This document shows, in pieces, positions 54,552-62,713 of a stretch of DNA of 64,000 bases. A program made the position numbers and the translations under genes. Each line of letters begins with the position of its first letter. Position 1 is the first letter of the stretch. Below the pieces are notes generated by a model. It worked only from the letters and a program-made list of their open reading frames with translations, did not search any database and was not told where the DNA came from. The DNA is from Bradyrhizobium nanningense. GTDB lineage: Bacteria; Pseudomonadota; Alphaproteobacteria; Rhizobiales; Xanthobacteraceae. The stretch lies in the NCBI RefSeq assembly GCF_004114535.1, contig NZ_LBJC01000007.1, forward strand, positions 310,001 through 374,000. The letters run 5' to 3'.

Positions 54552-56738
54552 ATGAACAAGCATGTTTCGCCCAAGATGAACCGCCGCGCCTTCGTCATCG
54601 GCAGCGCCACGCTTGGTGCCGGCCTCGCCATCGGCCTCGACATCCCCTTCGGCGGTCCCGCAATGGTCCGCGCGGCTGACGGCTCGCCCGAGATCGGCGC
54701 CTGGGTCGTGGTCAGGCCCGACGACACCGTGGTGATCCGCATCGCCCGCTCCGAGATGGGCCAGGGCTCGCTCACCGGCCTCGCCCAGCTTGTCGCCGAG
54801 GAGCTCGAATGCGACTGGACCAAGGTCACGACCGAATATCCGACACCGGGCCAGAGCGTCGCCCGCAAGCGCGTCTGGGGCGATTTCTCCACCGGCGGCA
54901 GCCGCGGCATCCGCTCCTCGCAGGACTACGTCCGCAAGGGCGGCGCCACCGCGCGCGTGATGCTGATCCAGGCCGCCGCCGACGCGTGGAAGGTGCCGGC
55001 ATCCGAGTGCAAGGCCGAGAACAGCGTCATTACCCATACGCCGTCGGGCCGGACCACGACCTACGGCAAGGTCGCGGAAGCCGCGGCAAAGCTGACGCCG
55101 CCGGCCGAGGTCAAGCTGAAGGACCCGAAGGACTGGAAGCTGATCGGCAAGGGCGTGAAGCGGCTCGACACTGTCGACAAGACCACCGGCGCCATGATCT
55201 ACGGCGTCGACGTCAAGCTGCCGGGCATGATGAACGCCGCGATCAAGGATTGCCCCGTGTTCGGCGGCAAGCTGAAGAGCTTTGACGAAGCCAAGATCGC
55301 CGGGATGAAGGGCGTCAAGAAGGTCGTCAAGGTCGGCGACACCGCTGTCGCCGTGGTCGCCGACACCTGGTGGCACGCCAGGACCGCGCTAGAGGCGCTG
55401 CCGATAGTCTGGGACGAGGGCGACAACGCAAAAGTCTCCAGCGAGTCGATCGCGAAATGGCTGGCCGAAGGCCTCGACGATGCGCAGCCGGCCTATGTCG
55501 GCAACAAGAACGGCGACGCCAAGGCCGCGATTGCGAGTGCGGCGAAGAAAGTCGAGGCCGTCTACTCGTATCCCTACCAGAACCACGCCACGATGGAGCC
55601 GATGAACGCCACTGCGCTCTACACCGCGGACAAATGCGAGGTCTGGTGCGGCACGCAGAACGGCGAAGCAGCGTTCGCGGCAGTGCTGGAGGCCTCCGGC
55701 CTGCCGGCGGAGAAGTGCGACGTCCACAAGGTGATGTTAGGGGGCGGGTTCGGCCGCCGCGGCCAGACCGACTACGTCCGCCAGGCCGTGATGATCGCCA
55801 AGCAAATGCCGGGCACGCCGGTCAAGCTGCTGTGGTCGCGCGAAGAGGACATGGCGCACGGCAAGTATCACCCGATCACCCAGTGCAAGTTGACCGGCGC
55901 GTTCGATGCCAACAACAATCTTGTCGCGCTGCACTACCGCCTGTCCGGCCAATCGATCCTGTTCTCGCTGCGCCCCGAAGCGCTGCAGAACGGCATGGAC
56001 CCGGCGGCCTTCCAGGGCGTCGCCCAATCGGGCGAAGCCGCGTTCGGCTATTCGGTACCGAACCTGTTGATCGAGCACGCGATGCGCAACCCGCACGTTC
56101 CGCCGGGCTTCTGGCGCGGCGTCAACGTCAATCACAACGCGATCTACATCGAATGCTTCATGGACGAGCTGGCCCAGGCCGCAGGCCAGGATCCGCTCGA
56201 ATTCCGCCGCAAGTTGATGAGCAATCACCCCAAGCATCTGGCGGTGCTCAATGCCGTCGCCGAGAAGATCGACTGGGACAAGCCGGCCCCGCAGGGCGTC
56301 TATCGGGGCATCGCCCAGGTCATGGGCTATGGCAGCTATGTTGCCGGCGCCGCCGAGATCTCGGTGACCGACGGCAGCAAGATCAAGGTGCATCGCATGA
56401 TCGCTTCCACCGATCCCGGCTACGTCGTCAACCCGGCGCAGGTGGAGCGGCAGATCGCAGGCTCCTTCGTCTACGGCCTCTCCGCGCTGTTCTATGGCGG
56501 CTGCACCGTCAAGGACGGCAAGATCGAGCAAACCAACTTCGACACCTACAACTCGATGCGCATCAGCGAGATGCCGAAGGTGGAATCGGTGATGGTGCCG
56601 AGCGGCGGGTTCTGGGGCGGCGTCGGCGAGCCGACCATCGGCGTTGCAGCGCCGGCCGTGCTCAATGCGTATTTCGCCGCCACCGGCAGACGCATCCGCT
56701 CGGTGCCGCTGCGCGACCAGAATATCACCTTTGCCTGA
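54552..56738 (+). CDS. iorB: Molybdenum hydroxylase large subunit (isoquinoline 1-oxidoreductase beta type)
   Basis: 728 residues starting at ATG (GGAGCCG upstream); a longer frame from 54069 runs across iorA and is rejected. Tat signal NRRAFVIGSATLGAGLAIGL, so exported folded with its cofactor. Moco-binding segments: EMGQGSLTGLAQLVAEEL, GGGFGRRGQTDYVRQA, PPGFWRGVN and the catalytic GVGEPTIGVAAPAVLNA with Glu. It hydroxylates an aldehyde or N-heterocycle using water. Neighbours downstream are Sox cytochromes, which might accept its electrons (inference). Confidence 0.9.
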   Translation: MNKHVSPKMNRRAFVIGSATLGAGLAIGLDIPFGGPAMVRAADGSPEIGAWVVVRPDDTVVIRIARSEMGQGSLTGLAQLVAEELECDWTKVTTEYPTPGQSVARKRVWGDFSTGGSRGIRSSQDYVRKGGATARVMLIQAAADAWKVPASECKAENSVITHTPSGRTTTYGKVAEAAAKLTPPAEVKLKDPKDWKLIGKGVKRLDTVDKTTGAMIYGVDVKLPGMMNAAIKDCPVFGGKLKSFDEAKIAGMKGVKKVVKVGDTAVAVVADTWWHARTALEALPIVWDEGDNAKVSSESIAKWLAEGLDDAQPAYVGNKNGDAKAAIASAAKKVEAVYSYPYQNHATMEPMNATALYTADKCEVWCGTQNGEAAFAAVLEASGLPAEKCDVHKVMLGGGFGRRGQTDYVRQAVMIAKQMPGTPVKLLWSREEDMAHGKYHPITQCKLTGAFDANNNLVALHYRLSGQSILFSLRPEALQNGMDPAAFQGVAQSGEAAFGYSVPNLLIEHAMRNPHVPPGFWRGVNVNHNAIYIECFMDELAQAAGQDPLEFRRKLMSNHPKHLAVLNAVAEKIDWDKPAPQGVYRGIAQVMGYGSYVAGAAEISVTDGSKIKVHRMIASTDPGYVVNPAQVERQIAGSFVYGLSALFYGGCTVKDGKIEQTNFDTYNSMRISEMPKVESVMVPSGGFWGGVGEPTIGVAAPAVLNAYFAATGRRIRSVPLRDQNITFA

Positions 56739-56792
56739 GAAACGCCGCGGTGGCCCCGATGGCCGCCGCGGCACACTTTTCCGGACAGCCTC

Positions 56793-58064
56793 ATGAATGT
56801 GCCGGTGACACGGCGGAATGCCGTCCTCGGCATCAGCGCCGCAGCCGCATCGCTCGCCACACCTTCGATCCTGCACGCGCAATCGGCAGGCCGCATCGTC
56901 GTGATCGGCGGCGGCTTCGGCGGCGCGGCGTGCGCGCGTGCGCTCAAGCGCGCCGGCGCGAACCTGCAGGTCACCCTGATCGAGCCGAACGAGGTCTTCA
57001 CCTCTTGCGCGTTCAGCAACGAGGTGATCGCCGGCCTGCGCAAGATGGAGACGCAACATTTCGGCTATGACAAGCTCGCTGCCGAGGGCATCGCCGTCGT
57101 CACTCAGGCCGCGACGACCATCGACACGCAAAAGCGTAGCGTGACCACAGCCGATGGCACCGCGTTTGCCTACGACCGCCTCGTGCTCTCGCCCGGCATC
57201 GACTTCCATGGCGAAGCCCTGCCCGGCTATGACGACGCCGCATCGCAGAAGATGCCGCACGCCTGGAAGGCCGGCGCGCAGACGCTGCTGCTGCGCAAGC
57301 AACTGGAAGCGATGGCGGATGGCGGCACCGTCGCCATTGCGGTCCCCGCCAATCCCTCGCGCTGCCCGCCGGCGCCTTACGAGCGCGCCAGCCTGATCGC
57401 GCATTACCTCAAGGCCACCAAGCCGCGCTCGAAGGTGCTGATCCTCGACGCCAAGGACAATTTCTCCCAGCAGCGGCTGTTCGAGAAGGCGTGGAAAGAG
57501 CTTTACGGCGACATGATCGAGCGCATCGGCCTGTCGCAAGGCGGCCGCGTGACCTCGGTCGATCCGGCAACCATGACCATCGTCACCGAGTTCGGCAATT
57601 ACACGCCTGATGTCGCCAACGTCATCCCGCCGCAACGTGCGGGACGCATCGCCGAGATTGCGGGCGCTGCAGATGCGACCGGCTGGTGCCCGATCGATCC
57701 CGTGACCTTCGAATCGAAACTCGCCAAAAACATCCATGTCATCGGCGATGCCTGCCTCGGCGGTGGCATTCCCAAATCGGCGTCGGCCGCAAGCGGGCAA
57801 GGCAAGGCCTGCGCCGCCGCCATCGCTAGTCTCCTCGCTGGTCGCGCGCCGGAAACGCCGCGGCTGACCGGTGTCTGCTACAGCATTGTCGCACCCGACT
57901 ACGGCTTCTCCCTTGCCGGCAATTACCAGCCAAAAGGCGACATCTTCGCGGAGGTCGAGGGCGGCGCGACCAGTCCGGTCGATGCGCCGCGCGAATTGCG
58001 GGCGCGCGAAGCCGCAGAGGCGGAGCGCTGGTTTGAAACCATCACGGCGGAGACGTTTGGTTAG
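56793..58064 (+). CDS. soxF: FAD flavoprotein of flavocytochrome c sulfide dehydrogenase type (SoxF/FccB-like)
   Basis: 423 residues. Tat signal TRRNAVLGISAAAASLATPS, FAD motif IVVIGGGFGGAACARAL, EPNEVFTSCAFSNEVIAGL with a redox Cys, and NPSRCPPAPYERASLIA with the second Cys, as in FccB. C-terminal FCSD flavin-binding domain (VCYSIVAPDYGFSLAGNYQP). It oxidises sulfide or reactivates SoxYZ in the periplasm. Followed 7 bp later by soxX. Confidence 0.88.
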   Translation: MNVPVTRRNAVLGISAAAASLATPSILHAQSAGRIVVIGGGFGGAACARALKRAGANLQVTLIEPNEVFTSCAFSNEVIAGLRKMETQHFGYDKLAAEGIAVVTQAATTIDTQKRSVTTADGTAFAYDRLVLSPGIDFHGEALPGYDDAASQKMPHAWKAGAQTLLLRKQLEAMADGGTVAIAVPANPSRCPPAPYERASLIAHYLKATKPRSKVLILDAKDNFSQQRLFEKAWKELYGDMIERIGLSQGGRVTSVDPATMTIVTEFGNYTPDVANVIPPQRAGRIAEIAGAADATGWCPIDPVTFESKLAKNIHVIGDACLGGGIPKSASAASGQGKACAAAIASLLAGRAPETPRLTGVCYSIVAPDYGFSLAGNYQPKGDIFAEVEGGATSPVDAPRELRAREAAEAERWFETITAETFG

Positions 58065-58071
58065 GACAACG

Positions 58072-58701
58072 ATGGAACGAGCCTGCCGCCACGACCACAG
58101 TGCGCTCCCTCCCCCGCTTGCGGGGGAGGATCGGGGAGAGGGTGTCTCAACAACGAAGACTCCCCCAGAGGAAAGAACCCTCACCCGCCGCTGCGCGGCG
58201 ACCTCTCCCGCAAGCGGGAGAGGCAAGAGGAGTCCGCAGCGACCTCAGTCATCCCATCTAATAACTGCAATTGCGGCATTCGCCGTAGCGAGCCGCGCCT
58301 TCTCCTCGCCTGCCAAGGCCGAGGAACTCGTCCCTTACAAGATCGTCGGCGACGGCATTCCAGCCTCGCTCACCGGTACGCCTGGCGACGCCGCGCGCGG
58401 ACGCGCGTTGGTGCTCGCGCGCACGACGACCTGCATCCTCTGCCATTCCGGCCCCTTCCCGGAAACACGGTTCCAGGGCGACCTCGCGCCCGACCTCACC
58501 GGGGCCGGGAACCGATGGACGGCAAGCCAGTTGCGGCTTCGACTGGTCGATGCATCGCGATTCAACGGACAGACCATCATGCCGTCCTATTATCGCAACG
58601 ATAGCCTCGTGCGGGTCGGGCGCAATCTTGCCGGCAAGCCGATATTGTCGGCCGCGGAGATCGAGGACATCGTGGCTTTTCTTGCAACGCTTCGCGACTA
58701 G
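58072..58701 (+). CDS. soxX: SoxX, monohaem cytochrome c of the SoxXA complex (with repeat-derived N-terminal extension)
   Basis: 209 residues from ATG 58072. The true SoxX begins around residue 62 (SHLITAIAAFAVASRAFSSPAKA, a signal peptide), followed by GDAARGRALVLARTTTCILCHSGPFPE with the CILCH haem site and MPSYYRN with the Met ligand region. There is no ATG, GTG or TTG codon in frame between the repeat and the signal peptide, so the repeat at 58104-58224 appears to be translated. SoxXA joins thiosulfate to the SoxY cysteine. Confidence 0.82.
   Translation: MERACRHDHSALPPPLAGEDRGEGVSTTKTPPEERTLTRRCAATSPASGRGKRSPQRPQSSHLITAIAAFAVASRAFSSPAKAEELVPYKIVGDGIPASLTGTPGDAARGRALVLARTTTCILCHSGPFPETRFQGDLAPDLTGAGNRWTASQLRLRLVDASRFNGQTIMPSYYRNDSLVRVGRNLAGKPILSAAEIEDIVAFLATLRD
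58104..58224. repeat. Palindromic repeat inside the 5' end of soxX
   Basis: Inner hairpins CTCCCCC...: CCCCCGCTTGCGGGGG and CTCTCCCGCAAGCGGGAGAG, linked by GGGGAGAGGGTG and CCCTCACCC arms, of a type often seen dispersed between genes in this group. Here it lies after about ten codons of soxX and keeps the reading frame open. Confidence 0.75.
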
Positions 58702-58709
58702 GACTGTTC

Positions 58710-59177
58710 ATGCCAACCACGCGACGACACTTCCTGAGCCTCGCCGGAGGCGTCACCGCCGCCGGGACGATGCCGATCGTCAGCCTGCGTCCGCTTCAGG
58801 CGACGCCCGCGATGCTCACCGCCGCGATCCGCAATGTCGTCGGCGAAGCACAGCTTCGCACCGGCAGGGTGAAGCTCGACATTCCACCGCTGGTCGAGAA
58901 CGGCAACACGGTCCCGATGACGGTGAGCGTGGCAAGCCCGATGACGGCTGACGACCATGTCAAGAGCATCCATGTCTTCAACGAGAAGAACCCGCAGCCC
59001 AACATCGGAAATTTCTATCTCACACCCGCCTCCGGCCGGGCCCAGGTCTCGACCCGGATCCGGCTCGCCGACACGCAGAAGGTGGTGGCGATTGCGCGCT
59101 TGTCCGACGATACGTTCTGGCAAATTGCCGCCGACGTTGTCGTGACGCTGGCCGCCTGCACCGAGGAGATGAACTGA
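58710..59177 (+). CDS. soxY: SoxY, thiosulfate carrier protein
   Basis: 155 residues. Tat signal TTRRHFLSLAGGVTAAGTMP, then the SoxY fold (KLDIPPLVENGNTVPMTVSV, HVKSIHVFNEKNPQPNIGNF). The C-terminus is VTLAACTEEMN: the carrier cysteine is residue 150, but the usual terminal GGCGG is replaced and the arm extended by four polar residues. The TGA overlaps the soxZ ATG (TGATG). Confidence 0.88.
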   Translation: MPTTRRHFLSLAGGVTAAGTMPIVSLRPLQATPAMLTAAIRNVVGEAQLRTGRVKLDIPPLVENGNTVPMTVSVASPMTADDHVKSIHVFNEKNPQPNIGNFYLTPASGRAQVSTRIRLADTQKVVAIARLSDDTFWQIAADVVVTLAACTEEMN

Positions 59178-59494
59178 TGGCCGCACTCATCAACGTTCCC
59201 GCGAAAGCCAGGCGTGGCGACGTCATCGAAATCCGCGCGCTGACCTCGCACATCATGGAGACCGGCTTCCGCCACACTGTGGACGGCAAGCTGGTGCCAC
59301 GCGACATCATCACGGGCTTCACCTGCCGCTACAACGGCGCTGAGATCTTTCGCGCCGATCTCTTTCCGGCGATCGCAGCCAATCCCTATCTGTCGTTCTT
59401 CACCGTCGCCAAGGAGAGCGGCAAGTTCGAGTTCGAATGGATCGGCGACAACGGCTATTCATCCACCGCATCGGCATCGATCACGGTCGAATGA
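59177..59494 (+). CDS. soxZ: SoxZ, partner of SoxY
   Basis: 105 residues, no signal peptide, as expected since SoxZ is exported with SoxY. Ig-like fold: VPAKARRGDVIEIRALTSHI then METGFRH, GKLVPRDIITGF and NPYLSFFTV end with GDNGYSSTASASITV. Start and stop overlap soxY and soxA by 1 and 4 nt. Confidence 0.92.
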   Translation: MAALINVPAKARRGDVIEIRALTSHIMETGFRHTVDGKLVPRDIITGFTCRYNGAEIFRADLFPAIAANPYLSFFTVAKESGKFEFEWIGDNGYSSTASASITVE

Positions 59495-60270
59495 GCGTTT
59501 GGCGCGCGATAGCAGCGGCGGCCTTGTTCGCCGCGGCCCCCGCCCTGCTCGCTGGTGAAATCCCGCCCGATGCACGCCGGTCAGGCTATTCCTTCATGGG
59601 GCCCGATACGCGCGCCATGCAGGATGACGACACCTCCAATCCCGGGATGCTGTTCGTGCTCGACGGCGAACAGCTGTGGACGAAGAAGACCGGAAGCGCG
59701 GAGAAAGCCTGCGCGGATTGCCATGGCGAGGCGCGCATCAGCATGAAGGGCATCGCCGCGCGCTACCCGGCCTTCGACAAAGCGCTCGGCCGCCCCGTTA
59801 CGCTCGACCAGCGCATCAATCTTTGCCGGGCCAATCATCAGCAGGCATCGCCGCTGCCCTACGAGAGCCGCGACCTCCTTGCGCTCTCCGCTTTCGTCGC
59901 GCACCAGTCGCGCGGCCTCCCGATCACCGCGGGCAACGATCCGCAGGCAAGACCCTTCGTGGAGCAAGGCCGCGAGCTTTTCATGCAGCGCGAGGGCCAG
60001 CTTAATCTCGCCTGCACCAATTGCCACGACGACAATTTCGACAGGCGCCTCGCGGGCGCGCCGATCACGCAGGGACAGCCGACCGGCTACCCGCTCTACC
60101 GCCTGGAATGGCAAACGCTGGGTTCTCTGGAACGGCGCTTGCGCAGCTGCATGAGCGGCGTGCGCGCCCAGGCCTATGATTACGGCTCGCCCGAGTTGGT
60201 CGCGCTCGAGCTCTATCTGATGTCGCGGGCGCATGGCCTGCCGATGGAGACGCCGGCCGTACGACCTTGA
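59491..60270 (+). CDS. soxA: SoxA, dihaem cytochrome c of the SoxXA complex
   Basis: 259 residues from the ATG overlapping the soxZ stop (ATGA). Signal peptide (RAIAAAALFAAAPALLAG), two haem sites CADCHG and CTNCHD, and RSCMSGVRAQAY with the Cys that forms the cysteine ligand/active site. GEQLWTKKTG and YPLYRLEWQTLGSLERRLRS are SoxA features. No soxB or soxCD follows; the cluster ends here. Confidence 0.93.
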   Translation: MSVWRAIAAAALFAAAPALLAGEIPPDARRSGYSFMGPDTRAMQDDDTSNPGMLFVLDGEQLWTKKTGSAEKACADCHGEARISMKGIAARYPAFDKALGRPVTLDQRINLCRANHQQASPLPYESRDLLALSAFVAHQSRGLPITAGNDPQARPFVEQGRELFMQREGQLNLACTNCHDDNFDRRLAGAPITQGQPTGYPLYRLEWQTLGSLERRLRSCMSGVRAQAYDYGSPELVALELYLMSRAHGLPMETPAVRP

Positions 60271-60330
60271 GCCGAGGCCCCGCCACGGTGCATCAGCGAG
60301 TCATTGCCCGCCCTCAAAGCAATTCGCAAA

Positions 60331-60885
60331 CTATCGTTTCGAGGCTTCTGCTAGCGGCGGGGCGGCTTGAGCCGAGGCAGCCGGCGTCGCGACCGAAAGT
60401 CCATGGAGCCTCCAGCCGCCGCCGACATTCTGAAACAGCAGATCGAAATCGATCTGCAATGGCCGCGTCGGAATGGTACCGCTGAGCCGCAGCATGCCGC
60501 GGGCATTGACGTTGGGCGGTATCGACAATCGCGGGGCAAGAAGCGCTGCTCCAAACAGATCGAACTTGCGCGTCCGCAGGTCGGAGAACGCAAGCGCGAG
60601 GTCGGCCGCGCTGTTCCTGGCCTGGAATTCGGGTGCAGCAAGGTCGCGCAGCACCGAATAATTGCCGGAACGATTGGCATCGTTCAAGGTCAAGAGCGAA
60701 GAGCGGATCAGATAGAGTGCCTGCTCGATGGTGACCTGCGGCCCACCCTGCGCTGTGGAAGCCGCTGTCGGCTGCACCGCCCAACGATCGGCAAATCCGG
60801 AAGGCGATGGTTGCGTCTCCGCTCGCAGGGGCGCGGAAGCTGCGAGGAAAAGCATGCATGCGGCCAATCGTGGGAATACAACCAT
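60331..60885 (-). CDS. Exported protein of unknown function next to a trimeric autotransporter
   Basis: 184 residues from the ATG of MVVFPRLAACMLFLAASAPLRA (signal peptide). The mature part TIEQALYLIRSSLLTLNDAN, YSVLRDLAAPEFQARNSAAD and DFDLLFQNVGGGWRLHGLSV suggests an NTF2/cystatin-like small alpha+beta fold. It starts 4 bp after the autotransporter stop, so it is in the same operon. It may help export or anchoring of the adhesin; no family recognised with confidence. Confidence 0.7.
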   Translation of the reverse strand: MVVFPRLAACMLFLAASAPLRAETQPSPSGFADRWAVQPTAASTAQGGPQVTIEQALYLIRSSLLTLNDANRSGNYSVLRDLAAPEFQARNSAADLALAFSDLRTRKFDLFGAALLAPRLSIPPNVNARGMLRLSGTIPTRPLQIDFDLLFQNVGGGWRLHGLSVATPAASAQAAPPLAEASKR

Positions 60886-60889
60886 GCCC

Positions 60890-62548
60890 TCACCAGCCCA
60901 TGCGCAGGCCAACGCGTCCGCCGGCGACCCGCTGGTCGGGCCCATAGCCTATTCCGCCGTTGAACTGCATGTTCCGATTGAGGCGTAGTGCCGCGTTGAA
61001 TGCGAGACCGTTGGCCCGCTCGAAGGTCCCGTAGTTCATCGTCATGGCAAAACTCTCGTTCGGCAGCAGCGTCGGCACACCGGCCATGGCAAAGGCCATG
61101 GCGACGCCGCTGGTCGCCTTGCTGGTCCGGCTGGTGAGGTCGTCGAGGCGGCCGTTGATGGTGGCGAGCTGGCCATTGATAGCGCTGAGATCGCTGGTCG
61201 AGGCGATGCCGAGATTGGCGAGCGTGGTGGTCGCGAGATTGCCGGCAGCATCGGAGGTGACGAGCTGGGTCGCGCCGCTTTGCGCGGCCTTGCTCGCCGA
61301 CGAGGTGATGCCGGCCATGGTGTAGGTATTGCCTGCCGTGCCGAACGTCTGCTGGTTGGGGCGCGTCGCTGTCGCGCCATTGCCGAAAGCGGCAGAGTTG
61401 GCGAAACCGGCGCTGGTATTGTTACCGACGGCGACCGCGTTGGCGCCGGCCACCGATACGGTATTGCCGATCGCGAGGGCACCTGAGCCGGTCACGGTGG
61501 CCGCGTTCGCCATCACCAGCGCGTTGGGCGCATTGACGGCGTTGCCGGAGCCGAACACGGAGGACCCAGCAGCGCTCGCGGTGGCGGCCACTGCATTGTT
61601 GGAGCCGACCACATTGACGTTGTCGCCCCGGCCGGCCTGGTTGGTGCCGTTGACGGTGTTGTTGTCGCCCAGCACGAAGCTGCCATTGCCGTTCAACGTA
61701 TTGGGGTCGCCGATGGCGTAACTGCCATTGCCGCGCACGGTCTGACCGGTGCCGAACGCACCGCTGTTGGTGCCGGTGACGCTGTTGAACGCACCGACCG
61801 CGGTGCTGTTGACGCCGGTCACTGTGGTGTTGTTGCCGACAGCCGTTCCGCTCGTGCTGCCCGCATTGACGACCGCCCACGATCCGACCGCCACCGAACT
61901 GTCGGCATACGCATAACTATCCGTGCCATAGGCTGAGCTGGTCAGGCCGGTCGCGGTGCTCCGGCCGCCGGTCGCAGTTGCGAAGTCGCCGGAAGCCCGG
62001 GAGTCGGCACCCAGCGCCGTGGAGTACCAGCCGGCTGCACTGCTGTTGGAGCCAACGGCCACGGTTTGATTGCCGGTCGCACTGCTCACATAGCCGTAGG
62101 CGGTGCTCTCGTAGCCCGTCGCCGCGCTCTGCGCCCCGGCAGCAGAGGCGTGCTGACCGATCGCGAGGGCGCCATACCCCATCGCGGTGGTTTGCACGTT
62201 GGTCGCCTGGCTCGAGGCGCCGACGGCGAGAGCAGTATTGCCAGAGGCATTGCTGGAAGCACCATAGGCCGTGCCGGATGCACCGCCCGCCGCGCTGCCG
62301 GCACCACACGCCGTGCTTCCGACGGCCCCGGCAACTGCGCCGCCGGTGCTGTTGCTGGCATCGACGCAGACGAACTGCGCCTGCGCGGATGGCGCGCCCA
62401 CGATCGCGGCAAGAACGAACGCCGCCACGGCACACATCGTGGCTGGCCGCATTCGCAGCCACGTCGCTTCCCTCGCCGTTCGTCCCGCCGTCTCGCCGGT
62501 CCCCCCCTCGGCCAACCATGCCGCAAGACCCATCCCCCGCGTATCCAT
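60890..62548 (-). CDS. YadA-like trimeric autotransporter adhesin
   Basis: 552 residues. Extended signal region (~1-57, MRPATMCAVAAFVLAAIVGA), then a head of repeated left-handed beta-roll motifs (NTALAVGASSQA, STALGADSRASG, NSTAVGAFNSVTG, GSGALAIGNTVSVAG, about 15 copies, residues ~90-395), a short coiled stalk (STSDLSAINGQLATINGRLD), and the C-terminal YadA anchor (RLNRNMQFNGGIGYG...GRVGLRMGW). It would form surface trimers for adhesion. AAGGTGAGCG ribosome site. Operon with the 184-residue exported protein; divergent AraC regulator. Confidence 0.92.
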   Translation of the reverse strand: MDTRGMGLAAWLAEGGTGETAGRTAREATWLRMRPATMCAVAAFVLAAIVGAPSAQAQFVCVDASNSTGGAVAGAVGSTACGAGSAAGGASGTAYGASSNASGNTALAVGASSQATNVQTTAMGYGALAIGQHASAAGAQSAATGYESTAYGYVSSATGNQTVAVGSNSSAAGWYSTALGADSRASGDFATATGGRSTATGLTSSAYGTDSYAYADSSVAVGSWAVVNAGSTSGTAVGNNTTVTGVNSTAVGAFNSVTGTNSGAFGTGQTVRGNGSYAIGDPNTLNGNGSFVLGDNNTVNGTNQAGRGDNVNVVGSNNAVAATASAAGSSVFGSGNAVNAPNALVMANAATVTGSGALAIGNTVSVAGANAVAVGNNTSAGFANSAAFGNGATATRPNQQTFGTAGNTYTMAGITSSASKAAQSGATQLVTSDAAGNLATTTLANLGIASTSDLSAINGQLATINGRLDDLTSRTSKATSGVAMAFAMAGVPTLLPNESFAMTMNYGTFERANGLAFNAALRLNRNMQFNGGIGYGPDQRVAGGRVGLRMGW

Positions 62549-62713
62549 CGCTCACCTTCACGTCATTGCAAATTGCTGGGGCCGGCAAACACGCGCGTCT
62601 GGCCCCGCGCGCGATAATATGAATATTCATGTCCGGAGACTGCGGTTCGACGGCGTGGAAACTTGCCTGATCGTCCCAATTTGCAGACCAACTGCCGAAG
62701 GGAGCGGCCTGGC

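Noticed and set aside
55737..58226. 829-codon open frame on the minus strand opposite iorB and soxF
   Set aside because: Same shadow effect; low-complexity product with no motif and strong homology patterns on the other strand.
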